Shown one piece after another: positions 8,692-17,628 of a DNA stretch of 64,000 nt (position 1 is the stretch's first letter; the number at the start of each line of letters is the position of its first letter). This DNA comes from a virus, in IMG/VR virus record IMGVR_UViG_3300036804_000088, positions 1 to 64,000 of that record; one strand, written 5' to 3'. Made by a program: the position numbers and the translations under genes. Below the pieces are notes generated by a model. That model was given only the letters and a program-made list of their open reading frames with translations. It was not told the DNA's origin and did not search any database.

Positions 8692-9381
8692 ATGTCAAGC
8701 CCAACAGGGGATACTGCGCAGCAGGACATCCCCATCACTGTGACCCCTTCACCACTCGACATGCCCGGCGCGAAAGCGATAATGAACCCGCCTGTCGAGA
8801 CCATGAAAGCACCTGCGACGATGCCGGTAGCACCGAAGTCGGACACCAAAGCGCCCGAGAGCGCTTCGACTTCGGCTGTCGACCTTGACGAACTGCAAGC
8901 GAAATACAAAGGTGTTCAAGAGATTGCCCGCAAGTTTGAGCAAGCGGCCAAAGAGAACACCGCCGACGCAGAACGTTACCGCACACTGGTGCAACAGATC
9001 TCAGGCAAAAGCGATGCCCCGCCTGATCCCATGGCTGCAATTCAACAGTTGCAGACAGAGATCGAACAGGAGCGCACAGAACGTGTCCGCGAGCGCATAG
9101 CCCGTGAGACCGGTGTGCCGCCCAGCCAGATCCGTGGTGATGATGAGACATCCATGAAATCGTCCGCTGATGAGGCGCTTGCATGGGCACAGAGCATGGC
9201 GAAACAGTCCGGTGTGCCGATGGCGGCACCGGCTGAGACCGTGAACAGTTCGACGCCAGCACATCAGACAGGTGTGCAGCAGATCAGATCACGGGATGAA
9301 CTAAAAGGCATGTCTTCTCAGGAGATCATGCGGGCATACAACGAAGGACGCCTGGATTATCTCCAAGGCAAAGCTCAATAA
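8692..9381 (+). CDS. Scaffolding protein
   Basis: The 229-aa product is acidic, Pro/Thr-rich at the N-terminus and coiled-coil in the middle (about residues 62-145, with DLDELQAKYKGVQEIARKFE), ending in short helices. This composition and the position just before the major capsid gene are those of internal scaffolding proteins that guide prohead assembly and then leave. GTAGGAG precedes the ATG. Confidence 0.88.
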   Translation: MSSPTGDTAQQDIPITVTPSPLDMPGAKAIMNPPVETMKAPATMPVAPKSDTKAPESASTSAVDLDELQAKYKGVQEIARKFEQAAKENTADAERYRTLVQQISGKSDAPPDPMAAIQQLQTEIEQERTERVRERIARETGVPPSQIRGDDETSMKSSADEALAWAQSMAKQSGVPMAAPAETVNSSTPAHQTGVQQIRSRDELKGMSSQEIMRAYNEGRLDYLQGKAQ

Positions 9382-9396
9382 AATTAGGAGCGACTA

Positions 9397-10251
9397 ATGT
9401 CGATCACCCATTTTATCCCAGAACTCTGGGCTGCATCCATGCTCGAATTGTGGGTGGCCCAAAACGTTTTCCCCAGCCTGGTCAACCGCGAATATGAGGG
9501 CTTGGCCACCAAAGGCAACCAGGTTGCAATCACCGGTGTTGTCATCCCCGTTGTCCACGACTACGCGGCAGCCGGACGGCAGACCACGCCGGATCACATC
9601 TCCGACACCGGACTGACGCTGACGATCAACCAGATGAAGTCAACTGACTTCCTAGTGGACGACGTCGACCGCGCACAGTCCGCCGGTTCGCTGACCCCCT
9701 ACACCGACGCAGCGGCCTACGCCATGGTTGCCGACACCGACCAGTTTATCGCAAACATGCTGGTCGCCAATGGAACCCCGCTGATCCCGACAGGCGTCAC
9801 CGACACGTGGGCACCCGGTGGCATCGGCACCCTGACCGGTAACGACGCCTTCAACCTGGTCAAAGACGCCAGAAAGCAGCTCAACAAAGCCAACGTCCCG
9901 CCGGACAACCGCGTCTGTGTGGTCAACGCGGAAATGGAAGGCTTGCTGTTAGGCGCGGACTCCAAGCTGACGGCGTTCAACATCGCCGGTGACACTGACG
10001 GTCTGCGCAACGCGACTATCGGCCAGCTCTTGGCGATGAGAATCGTTGTGTCCAACCACCTTCCGGCCGTCAACGAACCGCAGTTCGTGTGCTACAACAT
10101 GCGCGGCGCGGCCTTCGTCAGCCAGATCGATGAAGTGGAAGCACTGCGCGACGTCAACAGCTTCTCGGACCGTGTACGTGCCCTGCACGTCTACGGTGGC
10201 CTAGTGGTTCGTCCCACTGGCGTGGTGGTTTACAACCCCGCCGGAAGCTAA
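9397..10251 (+). CDS. Major capsid protein
   Basis: The 284-aa product starts SITHFIPELWAASMLELW and continues with the beta-rich TKGNQVAITGVVIP pattern typical of actinophage coat proteins of the HK97 fold (P22-coat-like subgroup). It lies directly after the scaffold with an AGGAG site 5-10 nt before the ATG. No delta-domain or fused protease is visible. It would form the icosahedral shell. Confidence 0.93.
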   Translation: MSITHFIPELWAASMLELWVAQNVFPSLVNREYEGLATKGNQVAITGVVIPVVHDYAAAGRQTTPDHISDTGLTLTINQMKSTDFLVDDVDRAQSAGSLTPYTDAAAYAMVADTDQFIANMLVANGTPLIPTGVTDTWAPGGIGTLTGNDAFNLVKDARKQLNKANVPPDNRVCVVNAEMEGLLLGADSKLTAFNIAGDTDGLRNATIGQLLAMRIVVSNHLPAVNEPQFVCYNMRGAAFVSQIDEVEALRDVNSFSDRVRALHVYGGLVVRPTGVVVYNPAGS

Positions 10252-10256
10252 CGAAC

Positions 10257-10952
10257 ATGCCAGTGCCGGAACTGAAGCCGTTGGCGCAGGCAGCCGACGT
10301 ACTGACAGCCCTGGGATTTCGGGGCGACGATGTCAGCGTGCTGCCTGTGTCAATGCAGGTCCGCATGCCAACGACCCTGTCAAGGGTATCGCGGCGCTTT
10401 CGCAAAGAGGCTCAGCGAATCTTCACGCCCGGCACCTACACGCACACACTCAACATCCGCAACGGGTTCACCAGGCTCATGGAGATCCCCAATGCCGTTG
10501 AGTCCGTGCAGATTCACGGCTTCGACCCCGTCATGGCGCTCAACCAGCCGCCGCCGCCCGAATTTCCACCGATGCCGCAATGGACGGTGGAAGAGCAATG
10601 GTTACACTGGACGGACTGGGATTTCTGGCAGCTCAGTGGCAAAAACGTTGACGTCACCTACTCCTGGGGCACACCGGTGCCAACCGATGTTGTCGCTTCG
10701 GTCGCTGACATCACCGCACGCAACCTGACCGTCGACCCCATGGGCGCGCTGCGTCAGTCAAAGCTGCTGATGTCACGACACTTCCGGCAAGAGGTAGCGG
10801 ATTGGGTGATGAGCGGTGACTGCGGTTTCACCAAAGCGGACATCGCCGAGGCGCAGTCTTATCGATACCCGCTGCCACCGGCCATCATCGCGACTATCAA
10901 GCAGTTTGATATGTCGCCGTCGTCGGCGTTCCTGGCGGACACGTCATGGTGA
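10257..10952 (+). CDS. Head-to-tail adaptor (putative)
   Basis: The 231-aa product is the first of four small proteins between capsid and major tail protein. It opens with a short helical segment, has a beta core containing VDVTYSWGTPVPTDVV, and ends with helices, as in gp15/gp6-type connector adaptors that sit under the portal. It overlaps the next gene by 7 nt. Function is assigned mainly by fold pattern and gene order. Confidence 0.78.
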   Translation: MPVPELKPLAQAADVLTALGFRGDDVSVLPVSMQVRMPTTLSRVSRRFRKEAQRIFTPGTYTHTLNIRNGFTRLMEIPNAVESVQIHGFDPVMALNQPPPPEFPPMPQWTVEEQWLHWTDWDFWQLSGKNVDVTYSWGTPVPTDVVASVADITARNLTVDPMGALRQSKLLMSRHFRQEVADWVMSGDCGFTKADIAEAQSYRYPLPPAIIATIKQFDMSPSSAFLADTSW

Positions 10953-11365
10953 TGCCGTATGTGCCGTTCACCCCGTGGATGGCCACGCCCTATCAGGTGC
11001 CGTGGTTCAAATGGAACGGCGGCGCAGACGATCCGGTGACCGGTAACACTGTCGACTCATGGGCCAGCCCTGTCCTGCAATGGGTTCAGGGGTGGGACAT
11101 CCTTGACAGTGAGCTACTGCCGGCCATGGAGACTGAGCAGAAATTCTCCATGTTCCTGATGGTGCCCCCGAACGTCTGGCCAAGCATCCGCGACAGGTTC
11201 GGCTTCCCGACACCGGCCAACGGAATGGTCATACCCACAACGCTCACAGATTCAACCGGGCGCGTTATGCCGGGGATCTTCGAAGTGACCGGCCACGACA
11301 TAGAAGTGTTCGGCTTCACCAACTGGCAGCCAGGCAACATTGTGCTGCTGAAAGATGTTGTGTGA
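10946..11365 (+). CDS. Head-to-tail stopper (putative)
   Basis: The 139-aa product is all-beta with many Trp/Pro residues and a central loop, consistent with SPP1 gp16-like stoppers that close the portal channel after packaging. It is the second of the head-tail connection genes and overlaps the adaptor gene. Sequence identity to a named family is not clear by eye. Confidence 0.72.
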   Translation: MVMPYVPFTPWMATPYQVPWFKWNGGADDPVTGNTVDSWASPVLQWVQGWDILDSELLPAMETEQKFSMFLMVPPNVWPSIRDRFGFPTPANGMVIPTTLTDSTGRVMPGIFEVTGHDIEVFGFTNWQPGNIVLLKDVV

Positions 11366-11366
11366 C

Positions 11367-11714
11367 ATGGTCGTCAACGGTCGCAGCGAATTCCATTTCA
11401 ATATAGAGGGTTGGCGTCAGATCGAACGGGAAGTGGTCATCAAGTGGAGCCGTCCTACCGCCGAGAAGATAGCCGCCAAATGCAACGATGAGTCCGCTGC
11501 CGCAGAGCATCCCGGCACTTATCACGGCGAGCCGACCACCGACGCGGAGAAACGCGGCTACCGGGCAGGAACCCAGACTGAGGATCGTGTCGGCTGGCAA
11601 CTGCATAAACGGTTCTACCGCGCCACCGTCGTCACAGCGACGGAACCGGCCATGGCCGACAATGCTCGTCATAACCGGCTGATCAACAATCTGCACATCG
11701 CGGAATCCGAATGA
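11367..11714 (+). CDS. HK97 gp10-like neck / tail-component protein
   Basis: I prefer ATG 11367, one base after the previous stop; an in-frame ATG at 11355 would add four residues. The product of about 115 aa opens VNGRSEFHFNIEGWRQIER and has Lys/Arg/His-rich helices, matching the common actinophage neck protein between stopper and tail terminator. Its last 4 nt overlap the next start. Confidence 0.7.
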   Translation: MVVNGRSEFHFNIEGWRQIEREVVIKWSRPTAEKIAAKCNDESAAAEHPGTYHGEPTTDAEKRGYRAGTQTEDRVGWQLHKRFYRATVVTATEPAMADNARHNRLINNLHIAESE

Positions 11715-12136
11715 CGTTCCCAACACCGCAATTCGGGTACTACGACTATTCGGCGGTAGTGATTCGCGACTACCTGCTGACCAGGGTTCCATCGCAGTAT
11801 GAGGTAACCACCCTGGTTCCCAACCCCCGACCGGCCCTACTGATCGTCGTTCGGACCGCGCCGACCAGCGGCGGGATGAATCCCGTACTTTCCAAGCGTC
11901 GAAACATCATCTGGTGCTACGACCTGTCGGAAGTTCAGGCAGTCCAGACGGGTGAATACGTTCGCGGATATCTGTATGAGGCGATGTATCAGCCGGGCAG
12001 CGGAATTCGGGACACACGGATCGTTGGGGAGCCGTGCTATTTTCCCGATCCCGACGACCCGGCGAAAACTCCAAGAGCGCAGCTCACGGTAGACGTTCTG
12101 TTACGCGCCAGGAAAGTTCAAAATCTTGGCTCTTGA
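11711..12136 (+). CDS. Tail terminator protein (putative)
   Basis: The 141-aa product has the alpha/beta pattern of gpU-like tail terminators: an N-terminal helix (DYSAVVIRDYLLTRVPSQYE), a strand pair with PRPALLIVVRTAP and a C-terminal strand ending QLTVDVLLRARKV. It lies just before the major tail protein. It would cap the tail tube and join it to the head. Confidence 0.78.
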   Translation: MTFPTPQFGYYDYSAVVIRDYLLTRVPSQYEVTTLVPNPRPALLIVVRTAPTSGGMNPVLSKRRNIIWCYDLSEVQAVQTGEYVRGYLYEAMYQPGSGIRDTRIVGEPCYFPDPDDPAKTPRAQLTVDVLLRARKVQNLGS

Positions 12137-12156
12137 TTACCTTGGAGGTAATTGAC

Positions 12157-12783
12157 ATGAGTTTCAACGAAAACAACATCTACAACGCTGAACCGCTGGC
12201 AACCGGCGTGTGCTTCGTTTCCCCTATCGGAACCCCGCTGCCGGTCGACGCTCAGACCCTAATTACCACAGTCAGCCCATTGTGGGTGGATCTGGGGTAC
12301 ACCGGTGTCGACGGGTTCGTGGAAAAGAACGACCGCCGAATCGACCTGAAGCGGTCCTTCGGCGGCAAGGTCGTCAAGACACTTCAGACGGAATACAATG
12401 CGACACTTGACTTCACGTTCATGGAGTCGCTGAACGCCAACGTCTTGAAGGCTGTCTTCGGTTCGACCAACGTCGTCGTCACCCCGGCTACCAACCTGCA
12501 CGGCAATCAGGTTCAGGTGTTCAAAAACAGCCGCAAGCTGCCTCACCAGTGCTGGTGCATCGACACCTACGATGACGCTCTCGGGTCCACGTCGATCATC
12601 AACCCGCTGAACGCCAAGTACCGCAACGTCGTTCCCAACGGGCAGATCATCACCGTCGCGGAGATCAAAGTAGTCCACACCGATGTTATCGAATACAAGG
12701 TGAGCCTGGAATGCTTCGAATCCCCCGCCGGGATGGACAACATCGTCACCTACACCGACGACGGTATGCACCTTGGGTCGTAA
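12157..12783 (+). CDS. Major tail (tube) protein
   Basis: GGAGGT (12144-12149) selects ATG 12157; upstream in-frame ATGs lie inside the previous gene. The 208-aa product opens NENNIYNAEPLATGVCFVSP, a usual start for actinophage tube proteins, and is beta-rich with GYTGVDGF and a C-terminal GMDNIVTYTDDGMHLGS. It would polymerise around the tape measure to form the tail tube. Confidence 0.9.
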   Translation: MSFNENNIYNAEPLATGVCFVSPIGTPLPVDAQTLITTVSPLWVDLGYTGVDGFVEKNDRRIDLKRSFGGKVVKTLQTEYNATLDFTFMESLNANVLKAVFGSTNVVVTPATNLHGNQVQVFKNSRKLPHQCWCIDTYDDALGSTSIINPLNAKYRNVVPNGQIITVAEIKVVHTDVIEYKVSLECFESPAGMDNIVTYTDDGMHLGS

Positions 12784-13460
12784 TGTTCTACCGGATCAAG
12801 GTCGGTGGCCAATGGCGTGAGATCGACTTACGCCCATTAGCGGAAGTCCCCGGCGATGTCATCGCCAACGCGCAGCCGGACGGGCTGATATGGGACGTAT
12901 TCGCCTGGGGCATGGTCGATCCCATGCAAATGATGGTGCTGGATCAGACACCGATGCGGCTGATTCGCGGCCTGTGGCATGAGTGGCAGCAGGACTCGTC
13001 GATACAGGTCAACGATATTCGTCAGCTTCTCGACCTGATCGACAAGCACTCCGAAGCACTAGAAGCCGATCTGATCGACAAGGGGCTGCGGTTACGGGAT
13101 TGCCCGTCACCGCAGTTCAATTGGCGTGACCTGTGGGTGCTGGTGCGCTATTCGGGCCGCAACAGCAACATCGTCGGCGCGTCGAACCCTGATCTGGCCG
13201 GCTGGGATAAACAGTCCATGTTGCAGGCTCAGGCTTGCGATGCCCTGAACTGGCTGGTATGGGCGCAGACCGAAGACGCAGCCAAAGGTAACGACCCGCC
13301 GGACCTGATCGTGCGGCCAGGCGTGAAGCCCAAAGAGATCCGGCCCGGCAGCAAAACGAAGCCACGTCCAATATCCGAGATTCGCCAACTCGCAGGGCTA
13401 GACCCGTCCGCCGATGAGATCGAACGCAGCAAAAAGATTGCTGCGGCGTTTAGGAGATAA
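12783..13460 (+). CDS. Tail assembly chaperone, apparently a G-T type fusion
   Basis: The start is coupled to the tube gene (TAATG). The 225-aa product joins two parts usually made by a -1 frameshift: a G-like N-terminus (WDVFAWGMVDPMQMMVLDQTP, then LWHEWQ) and a T-like part from about residue 78 (RQLLDLIDKHSEALEADLID then FNWRDLWVLVRY) ending in a Pro/Lys-rich tail with VRPGVKP. Here both lie in one frame. Chaperones of this kind bind the tape measure during tail assembly. Confidence 0.75.
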   Translation: MFYRIKVGGQWREIDLRPLAEVPGDVIANAQPDGLIWDVFAWGMVDPMQMMVLDQTPMRLIRGLWHEWQQDSSIQVNDIRQLLDLIDKHSEALEADLIDKGLRLRDCPSPQFNWRDLWVLVRYSGRNSNIVGASNPDLAGWDKQSMLQAQACDALNWLVWAQTEDAAKGNDPPDLIVRPGVKPKEIRPGSKTKPRPISEIRQLAGLDPSADEIERSKKIAAAFRR

Positions 13461-13462
13461 GA

Positions 13463-13762
13463 ATGGCATTCGAATACAAGACGACCACCGAAGAGGGCGC
13501 AGACGTCATTCTGCGGTTCAAGGCGTATGGGCTCGCGCCTGGCCGTATCTCGCGCCACAACATCGGCAACATGGAAGCCCAAGTTTGGGCTTACCTCGAA
13601 TGGGGTTTGGTCGAACCGGCGAACTGGCCCGAAGGCGGCAAGCAGCCCGGCACTGACGTGTTCGACATCATCCCGCAAAACGAGATCACCAAATGCTACG
13701 CGGAATGGCAGTCCAGCGACGACGACGAACCCGAGAAGCCGAAAGTAGTTCCCGGTAGCTGA
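13463..13762 (+). CDS. Second tail assembly chaperone-like protein (G-like)
   Basis: The 99-aa product opens MAFEYKTTTEEGADVILRF and contains AYLEWGLVEP, the pattern of the short G-type chaperone, with an acidic C-terminus. AGGAG at the end of the previous gene serves as its ribosome site. It therefore lies after, not before, the T-like part, and it is followed directly by the tape measure gene with a one-base overlap. No convincing slippery site links it to the preceding gene. Confidence 0.7.
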   Translation: MAFEYKTTTEEGADVILRFKAYGLAPGRISRHNIGNMEAQVWAYLEWGLVEPANWPEGGKQPGTDVFDIIPQNEITKCYAEWQSSDDDEPEKPKVVPGS

Positions 13763-16700
13763 TGACCCACCCGCGCGGCGGCGATGCTCACGGCGCTGAG
13801 CTAGCTACCGGTTACATCGCGCTCACTGTCAAGTACAGCAACGCGATGTCCAAAATTGCCCAAGACTTCGGGCAGCTTCAGCGCGAAGCCACCGTTGCGG
13901 GGGACCGCGCCGGGGTTGCGTTGGGCAGCGGAATCGGGCGCGGCGCGAGAAGCGGCACCAACGCGGCCAGGGCAGAACTGGCAAGCCTGCATTCCGAATC
14001 GCATGTGTGGGGTGACAGGATCGGCAAGGCGATAGGTTACGCGATAGCGCAGCCAATTGCCCTGCCGTTGCGTGCTGTCCGCGGCACCATGCACGAATTA
14101 GAGGACAGCGCAAAGAAACTGGGCGGCGCTCTACGGTCGTCGCTGTCGATAGCTGAACCTATCGGGAAGATGGCGGGCGCGGCTGCCACCATCGGCAGTA
14201 TCGGGTTCGGTCTAGAAAAAGGCTTCCAGCACCTTGAAGCCGTCGAAGAGGCCGAAGCCAGGATGCAGGCACTCGGGCTGTCCGGTGAGCAGATCGAAGA
14301 GACCATGAAACGCGCCGGGGACGCGATTAGGGGCACCGCCTACGGCATCGTGGACGTCGTCGGGGCCGCGGAAAAACTCGTCACCAGCGGCATCAAAGAC
14401 GAAGAGTTGACGCGCACACTCACCGATGTTCGTAACGTGGCATCCCTGACCGGCGGCACCATAGACTCGACTACCGATCTGATGCTGAAATTCCGCTCCG
14501 AATGGAAAGAGGGCGGCTTAGAGCTACGGAAGTTCGCGCAAGAGGGTTTGCCTCAATTGTCGGACTGGCTACAGCAGTTCAAGCATGTCGGACCTGAAGC
14601 CCTGGCCGATATGTTCAAAAAGGGCCAGGTCACCTACGACGACATTCTCGGGGCCATCGAAGCGCACACCGGCGGTGTCGCGGAGCGGATGTCGCACACC
14701 ATCGGCTCTCAAATGCACCTGCTGGGCGTCAACATCGGCAACGTCTTCGACCAGTTGATTAACCCTAGCGGCAAGGGCGGGGATGCCGGTGGTCGCGCAT
14801 TAGAGCACCTGAATAACGAACTAGGCAAGGCCGGTTCATTCCTTCAAGCCCATGGGCAACAAATTGAAGGCATCTACCAGAATGTCGGCCACGCGCTGGA
14901 CAACACCTGGCATGCGGTCACCAATGTGTGGCACGCTCTCGAAAACACCTGGCACGCAGCAACAAACGTGTGGCACGCGGTCACTAACTTTTGGCATGCC
15001 TGCGAAAACACCTGGCACGCAATCACCAACATCTGGCACGCATTCGAAAACGTGTGGCATGCGGTATCCAACGTGGGGCATGCTGTCGAAAACATCCTGC
15101 ATGCCTTGGGGATTCAGACGACCTATGTCGACAACGTCAAAAAGAGCTGGCACGAACTAGAAGACAGCGTTAAGCGGGTCTGGCATGGGGCCGAAGATTT
15201 CTGGCATGCCTGCGAAAGCGCTTGGCACATGGCCGAAAACATCGCGCAAGCGTTCGGGCATATTATCGAAAAGCTGCCTGGCTTCAGCAATTTCCTTAAA
15301 GGGCTTCAACACATCAAAGACTTTTTCACCGGCGGCGGGGGCGGCGGCAGTCCTGGTGGACCGAACCCTAACCAGCCCAGCACATGGCCCACATGGGGCG
15401 GCTTCCCCGGCAGCGGCGGGGCTGGTGCGTACCCACCCAACCCCAACCAGCCCAGCACATGGCCGACATGGGCTGGCTTTGCGAGCGGCGGGTTCGATGT
15501 TCACAAGTCGAGTGCCCACATTCAAAGCGCTGTCGCCCCATCGGGGTTGGTGAACTGGGCTGAACCGTCGACCGGCGGTGAAGCCTACATTCCTTTGCAC
15601 CCGTCGAAACGTTCCCGCTCCATGGAGATCTGGAAGCAGACCGGCAACATTCTCATGGGTGGTCGTATGTTCGGCGCGGGTGGTAAGTCCCGCCCGTGGA
15701 AGATGGACAGTGGCGGCATTCTTAGGATGTTGGCTAATATCAATAGCATTGATCAGCCGTGGCATCCTGGGGATAGTGATCTGCAAAATTTAGTTCCTGA
15801 TGCTCATGCACCATCAAGTGACTGGTTGCCGCAGTTCACAAAACCCGGCGTCGGCGTTCCTGGCGGGCCTGGACCGGGAATAAATACTTCCGGCATACAG
15901 GGCGCAATACCAAAATGGCTGTGGGAAATCATCATGCACGGCGGCGCGCATGGCGGTCACCTTAAAGCGCCGGGCTGGTGGGTCGGTTCGACATGGGGAG
16001 CTGATCCCGATCCTGGGCGGACTCATGGACTTGTCCCCGCCTACGATGACGGCGGTATCGGCAACTGGTGGGGCATGACACCGCAACAGATGTGGGCCGG
16101 AAGCGGAGAAACCGGCAGCGGCAACCTCGCATCCGTGCATTCACTGCTGGGCACCCTGACCGGCGGCACCGGCGGCAAACGCGCACCCTACGTCATGGGT
16201 GGTTTCAGCCCCAGCGGAATCGACTGCTCCGGTCTGGTCTCCGCGGTCGTCAACACCTACCTGGGTTCCAGCCCGTTCAGCTCACGCATGAGCACCCCCA
16301 GCGAGGGATCATGGCTCAAGCAGCGCGGCCTGGTGATGGGCGACGGCCCACCGGGAACACTGCGGATCGGCTGGTACGACAACGGCGGCGGCGAGATGGG
16401 TCACACCGCGCTCACCCTGCCGGACGGAACCAACGTCGAGTCCACCACCAGCCACGGGATCTCCGGTGTCCGTGTCGGCGCGCTGGCAGCCGGTGCCAGT
16501 AGCAGCCAGTTCACCAATCACGCCTATCTGCCCCTGGCGGGCGCGTTTCCTGGCGGCATGGGCGGCGCTGGCAGTAACAGTCTTTTCGGCGGCTACGGCG
16601 GATCTGGGGTGGGATTCGGGGGTGCCGGCGGCAACCGGCGCAGCGGATTCTCCGCGGGGTTCGGCGGCGCAGGCGGCGGCGACTTCAGCGGCGGGACGGG

Positions 16701-17628
16701 TGGCGGCTTCGGCGGCGGGGTGGACAACTCAACCGGCGTCGACTATGGACCCGGCAGCGGGCGCGGGCGGCGCGGCGGGGGTGTCGACCCGAAAAAGGAA
16801 CGTGACCTTAACGAGAAAATCGACAAGCTACAGCACGAGATCGATGTGCTGGAACAAAAGAAATCCGAATTCACCGCCAAGACAAAAGAATCCGAGAAGC
16901 AGTCCGTCGAGAATGACCTGAACGAGCACAAGCAGAAACTCTCCGATGCTCAGGCCGATCTTCAGGCCATGCAGCAGCAGGGCGCGGGCGGCGGGATGGG
17001 CGGCAGCCCGTTCGGCACAGCCTACGGCGGCACAATGGGCATCCCCGGTGTCGGATTCCCCGATATGGGTCAACTGGGCGACATCGTCAGCAAGGGGCTG
17101 GTGGAATCATTCCTGCCGCCAGGGTTCACGAACCCGTTCGCTACCGACGCTATGCGTATCCCGTCCGTGCTGCTGAGCTTTTTCGGCGGTCTCGGCCAGA
17201 AATATGGCGGACCGCTCGGCGGCAACACTGGGGTTGCATTGACGATGGGTGGCGCTCTGCTGTCCGGCAAGGGCGGCAACATTGTGAAGGCGCTGGGCGG
17301 CTTCGCACAGCAACCCTACGGAAAGATTCAACCAGGTGCACCCAACTACGGGCAGGTACCCGATGATCCGCTGGGCGCTATCAACCTGCCCGGCAGCGGC
17401 GGCGCGGGCGGCGGAATACCGGGCGGGGATTTCCTGAAAAATGCGGGGAACCTGATGATGAACGGAACCGGCGGCGCACCCGGCAGCTACACCAACGACT
17501 TTCGCGGTTCCACCTTCGGCAACAAAGACGACGTCCAAAAAGTGGTCACCGATCACGGGCTGGCATATTCCCGCGCCAAGGGACCGGGCGCGAGTATCGA
17601 CATTCACACGAGTCCTAGCGGGAACTGA
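13762..17628 (+). CDS. Tape measure protein with NlpC/P60-like peptidase domain
   Basis: This 1288-aa protein sets tail length. Residues about 20-370 are helical with the conserved tape-measure core (TKGIKDEELT-like region and GLPQLSDWLQQF). Residues 381-450 are ten Trp-His heptads. Gly/Pro-rich linkers follow. Residues about 800-920 form an NlpC/P60-like domain with Cys822 in DCSG and His881 in GHTALTL, which could cut peptidoglycan during DNA injection. A charged coiled coil (about 1012-1075) precedes a Gly-rich C-terminus. The gene is coupled at both ends. Confidence 0.93.
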   Translation: MTHPRGGDAHGAELATGYIALTVKYSNAMSKIAQDFGQLQREATVAGDRAGVALGSGIGRGARSGTNAARAELASLHSESHVWGDRIGKAIGYAIAQPIALPLRAVRGTMHELEDSAKKLGGALRSSLSIAEPIGKMAGAAATIGSIGFGLEKGFQHLEAVEEAEARMQALGLSGEQIEETMKRAGDAIRGTAYGIVDVVGAAEKLVTSGIKDEELTRTLTDVRNVASLTGGTIDSTTDLMLKFRSEWKEGGLELRKFAQEGLPQLSDWLQQFKHVGPEALADMFKKGQVTYDDILGAIEAHTGGVAERMSHTIGSQMHLLGVNIGNVFDQLINPSGKGGDAGGRALEHLNNELGKAGSFLQAHGQQIEGIYQNVGHALDNTWHAVTNVWHALENTWHAATNVWHAVTNFWHACENTWHAITNIWHAFENVWHAVSNVGHAVENILHALGIQTTYVDNVKKSWHELEDSVKRVWHGAEDFWHACESAWHMAENIAQAFGHIIEKLPGFSNFLKGLQHIKDFFTGGGGGGSPGGPNPNQPSTWPTWGGFPGSGGAGAYPPNPNQPSTWPTWAGFASGGFDVHKSSAHIQSAVAPSGLVNWAEPSTGGEAYIPLHPSKRSRSMEIWKQTGNILMGGRMFGAGGKSRPWKMDSGGILRMLANINSIDQPWHPGDSDLQNLVPDAHAPSSDWLPQFTKPGVGVPGGPGPGINTSGIQGAIPKWLWEIIMHGGAHGGHLKAPGWWVGSTWGADPDPGRTHGLVPAYDDGGIGNWWGMTPQQMWAGSGETGSGNLASVHSLLGTLTGGTGGKRAPYVMGGFSPSGIDCSGLVSAVVNTYLGSSPFSSRMSTPSEGSWLKQRGLVMGDGPPGTLRIGWYDNGGGEMGHTALTLPDGTNVESTTSHGISGVRVGALAAGASSSQFTNHAYLPLAGAFPGGMGGAGSNSLFGGYGGSGVGFGGAGGNRRSGFSAGFGGAGGGDFSGGTGGGFGGGVDNSTGVDYGPGSGRGRRGGGVDPKKERDLNEKIDKLQHEIDVLEQKKSEFTAKTKESEKQSVENDLNEHKQKLSDAQADLQAMQQQGAGGGMGGSPFGTAYGGTMGIPGVGFPDMGQLGDIVSKGLVESFLPPGFTNPFATDAMRIPSVLLSFFGGLGQKYGGPLGGNTGVALTMGGALLSGKGGNIVKALGGFAQQPYGKIQPGAPNYGQVPDDPLGAINLPGSGGAGGGIPGGDFLKNAGNLMMNGTGGAPGSYTNDFRGSTFGNKDDVQKVVTDHGLAYSRAKGPGASIDIHTSPSGN
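14902..15111 (+). repeat. Ten tandem 21-nt (heptad) repeats in the tape measure gene
   Basis: Ten consecutive heptads of the form N-x-W-H-A-x-x (last two with Gly or Leu for Trp) occupy residues 381-450. Codons differ between units, so the array is old or kept by selection at protein level. Two or three degenerate units follow near 15150-15240 (SWHELED, VWHGAED, FWHACES). Confidence 0.9.

Noticed and set aside
13425-13465. Programmed -1 frameshift site between the two tail chaperone genes
   Set aside because: The A-rich run lacks the seventh base for a classical slippery heptamer, and the -1 frame reaches a TAG before the second gene. AGGAGA here is better read as a ribosome site.
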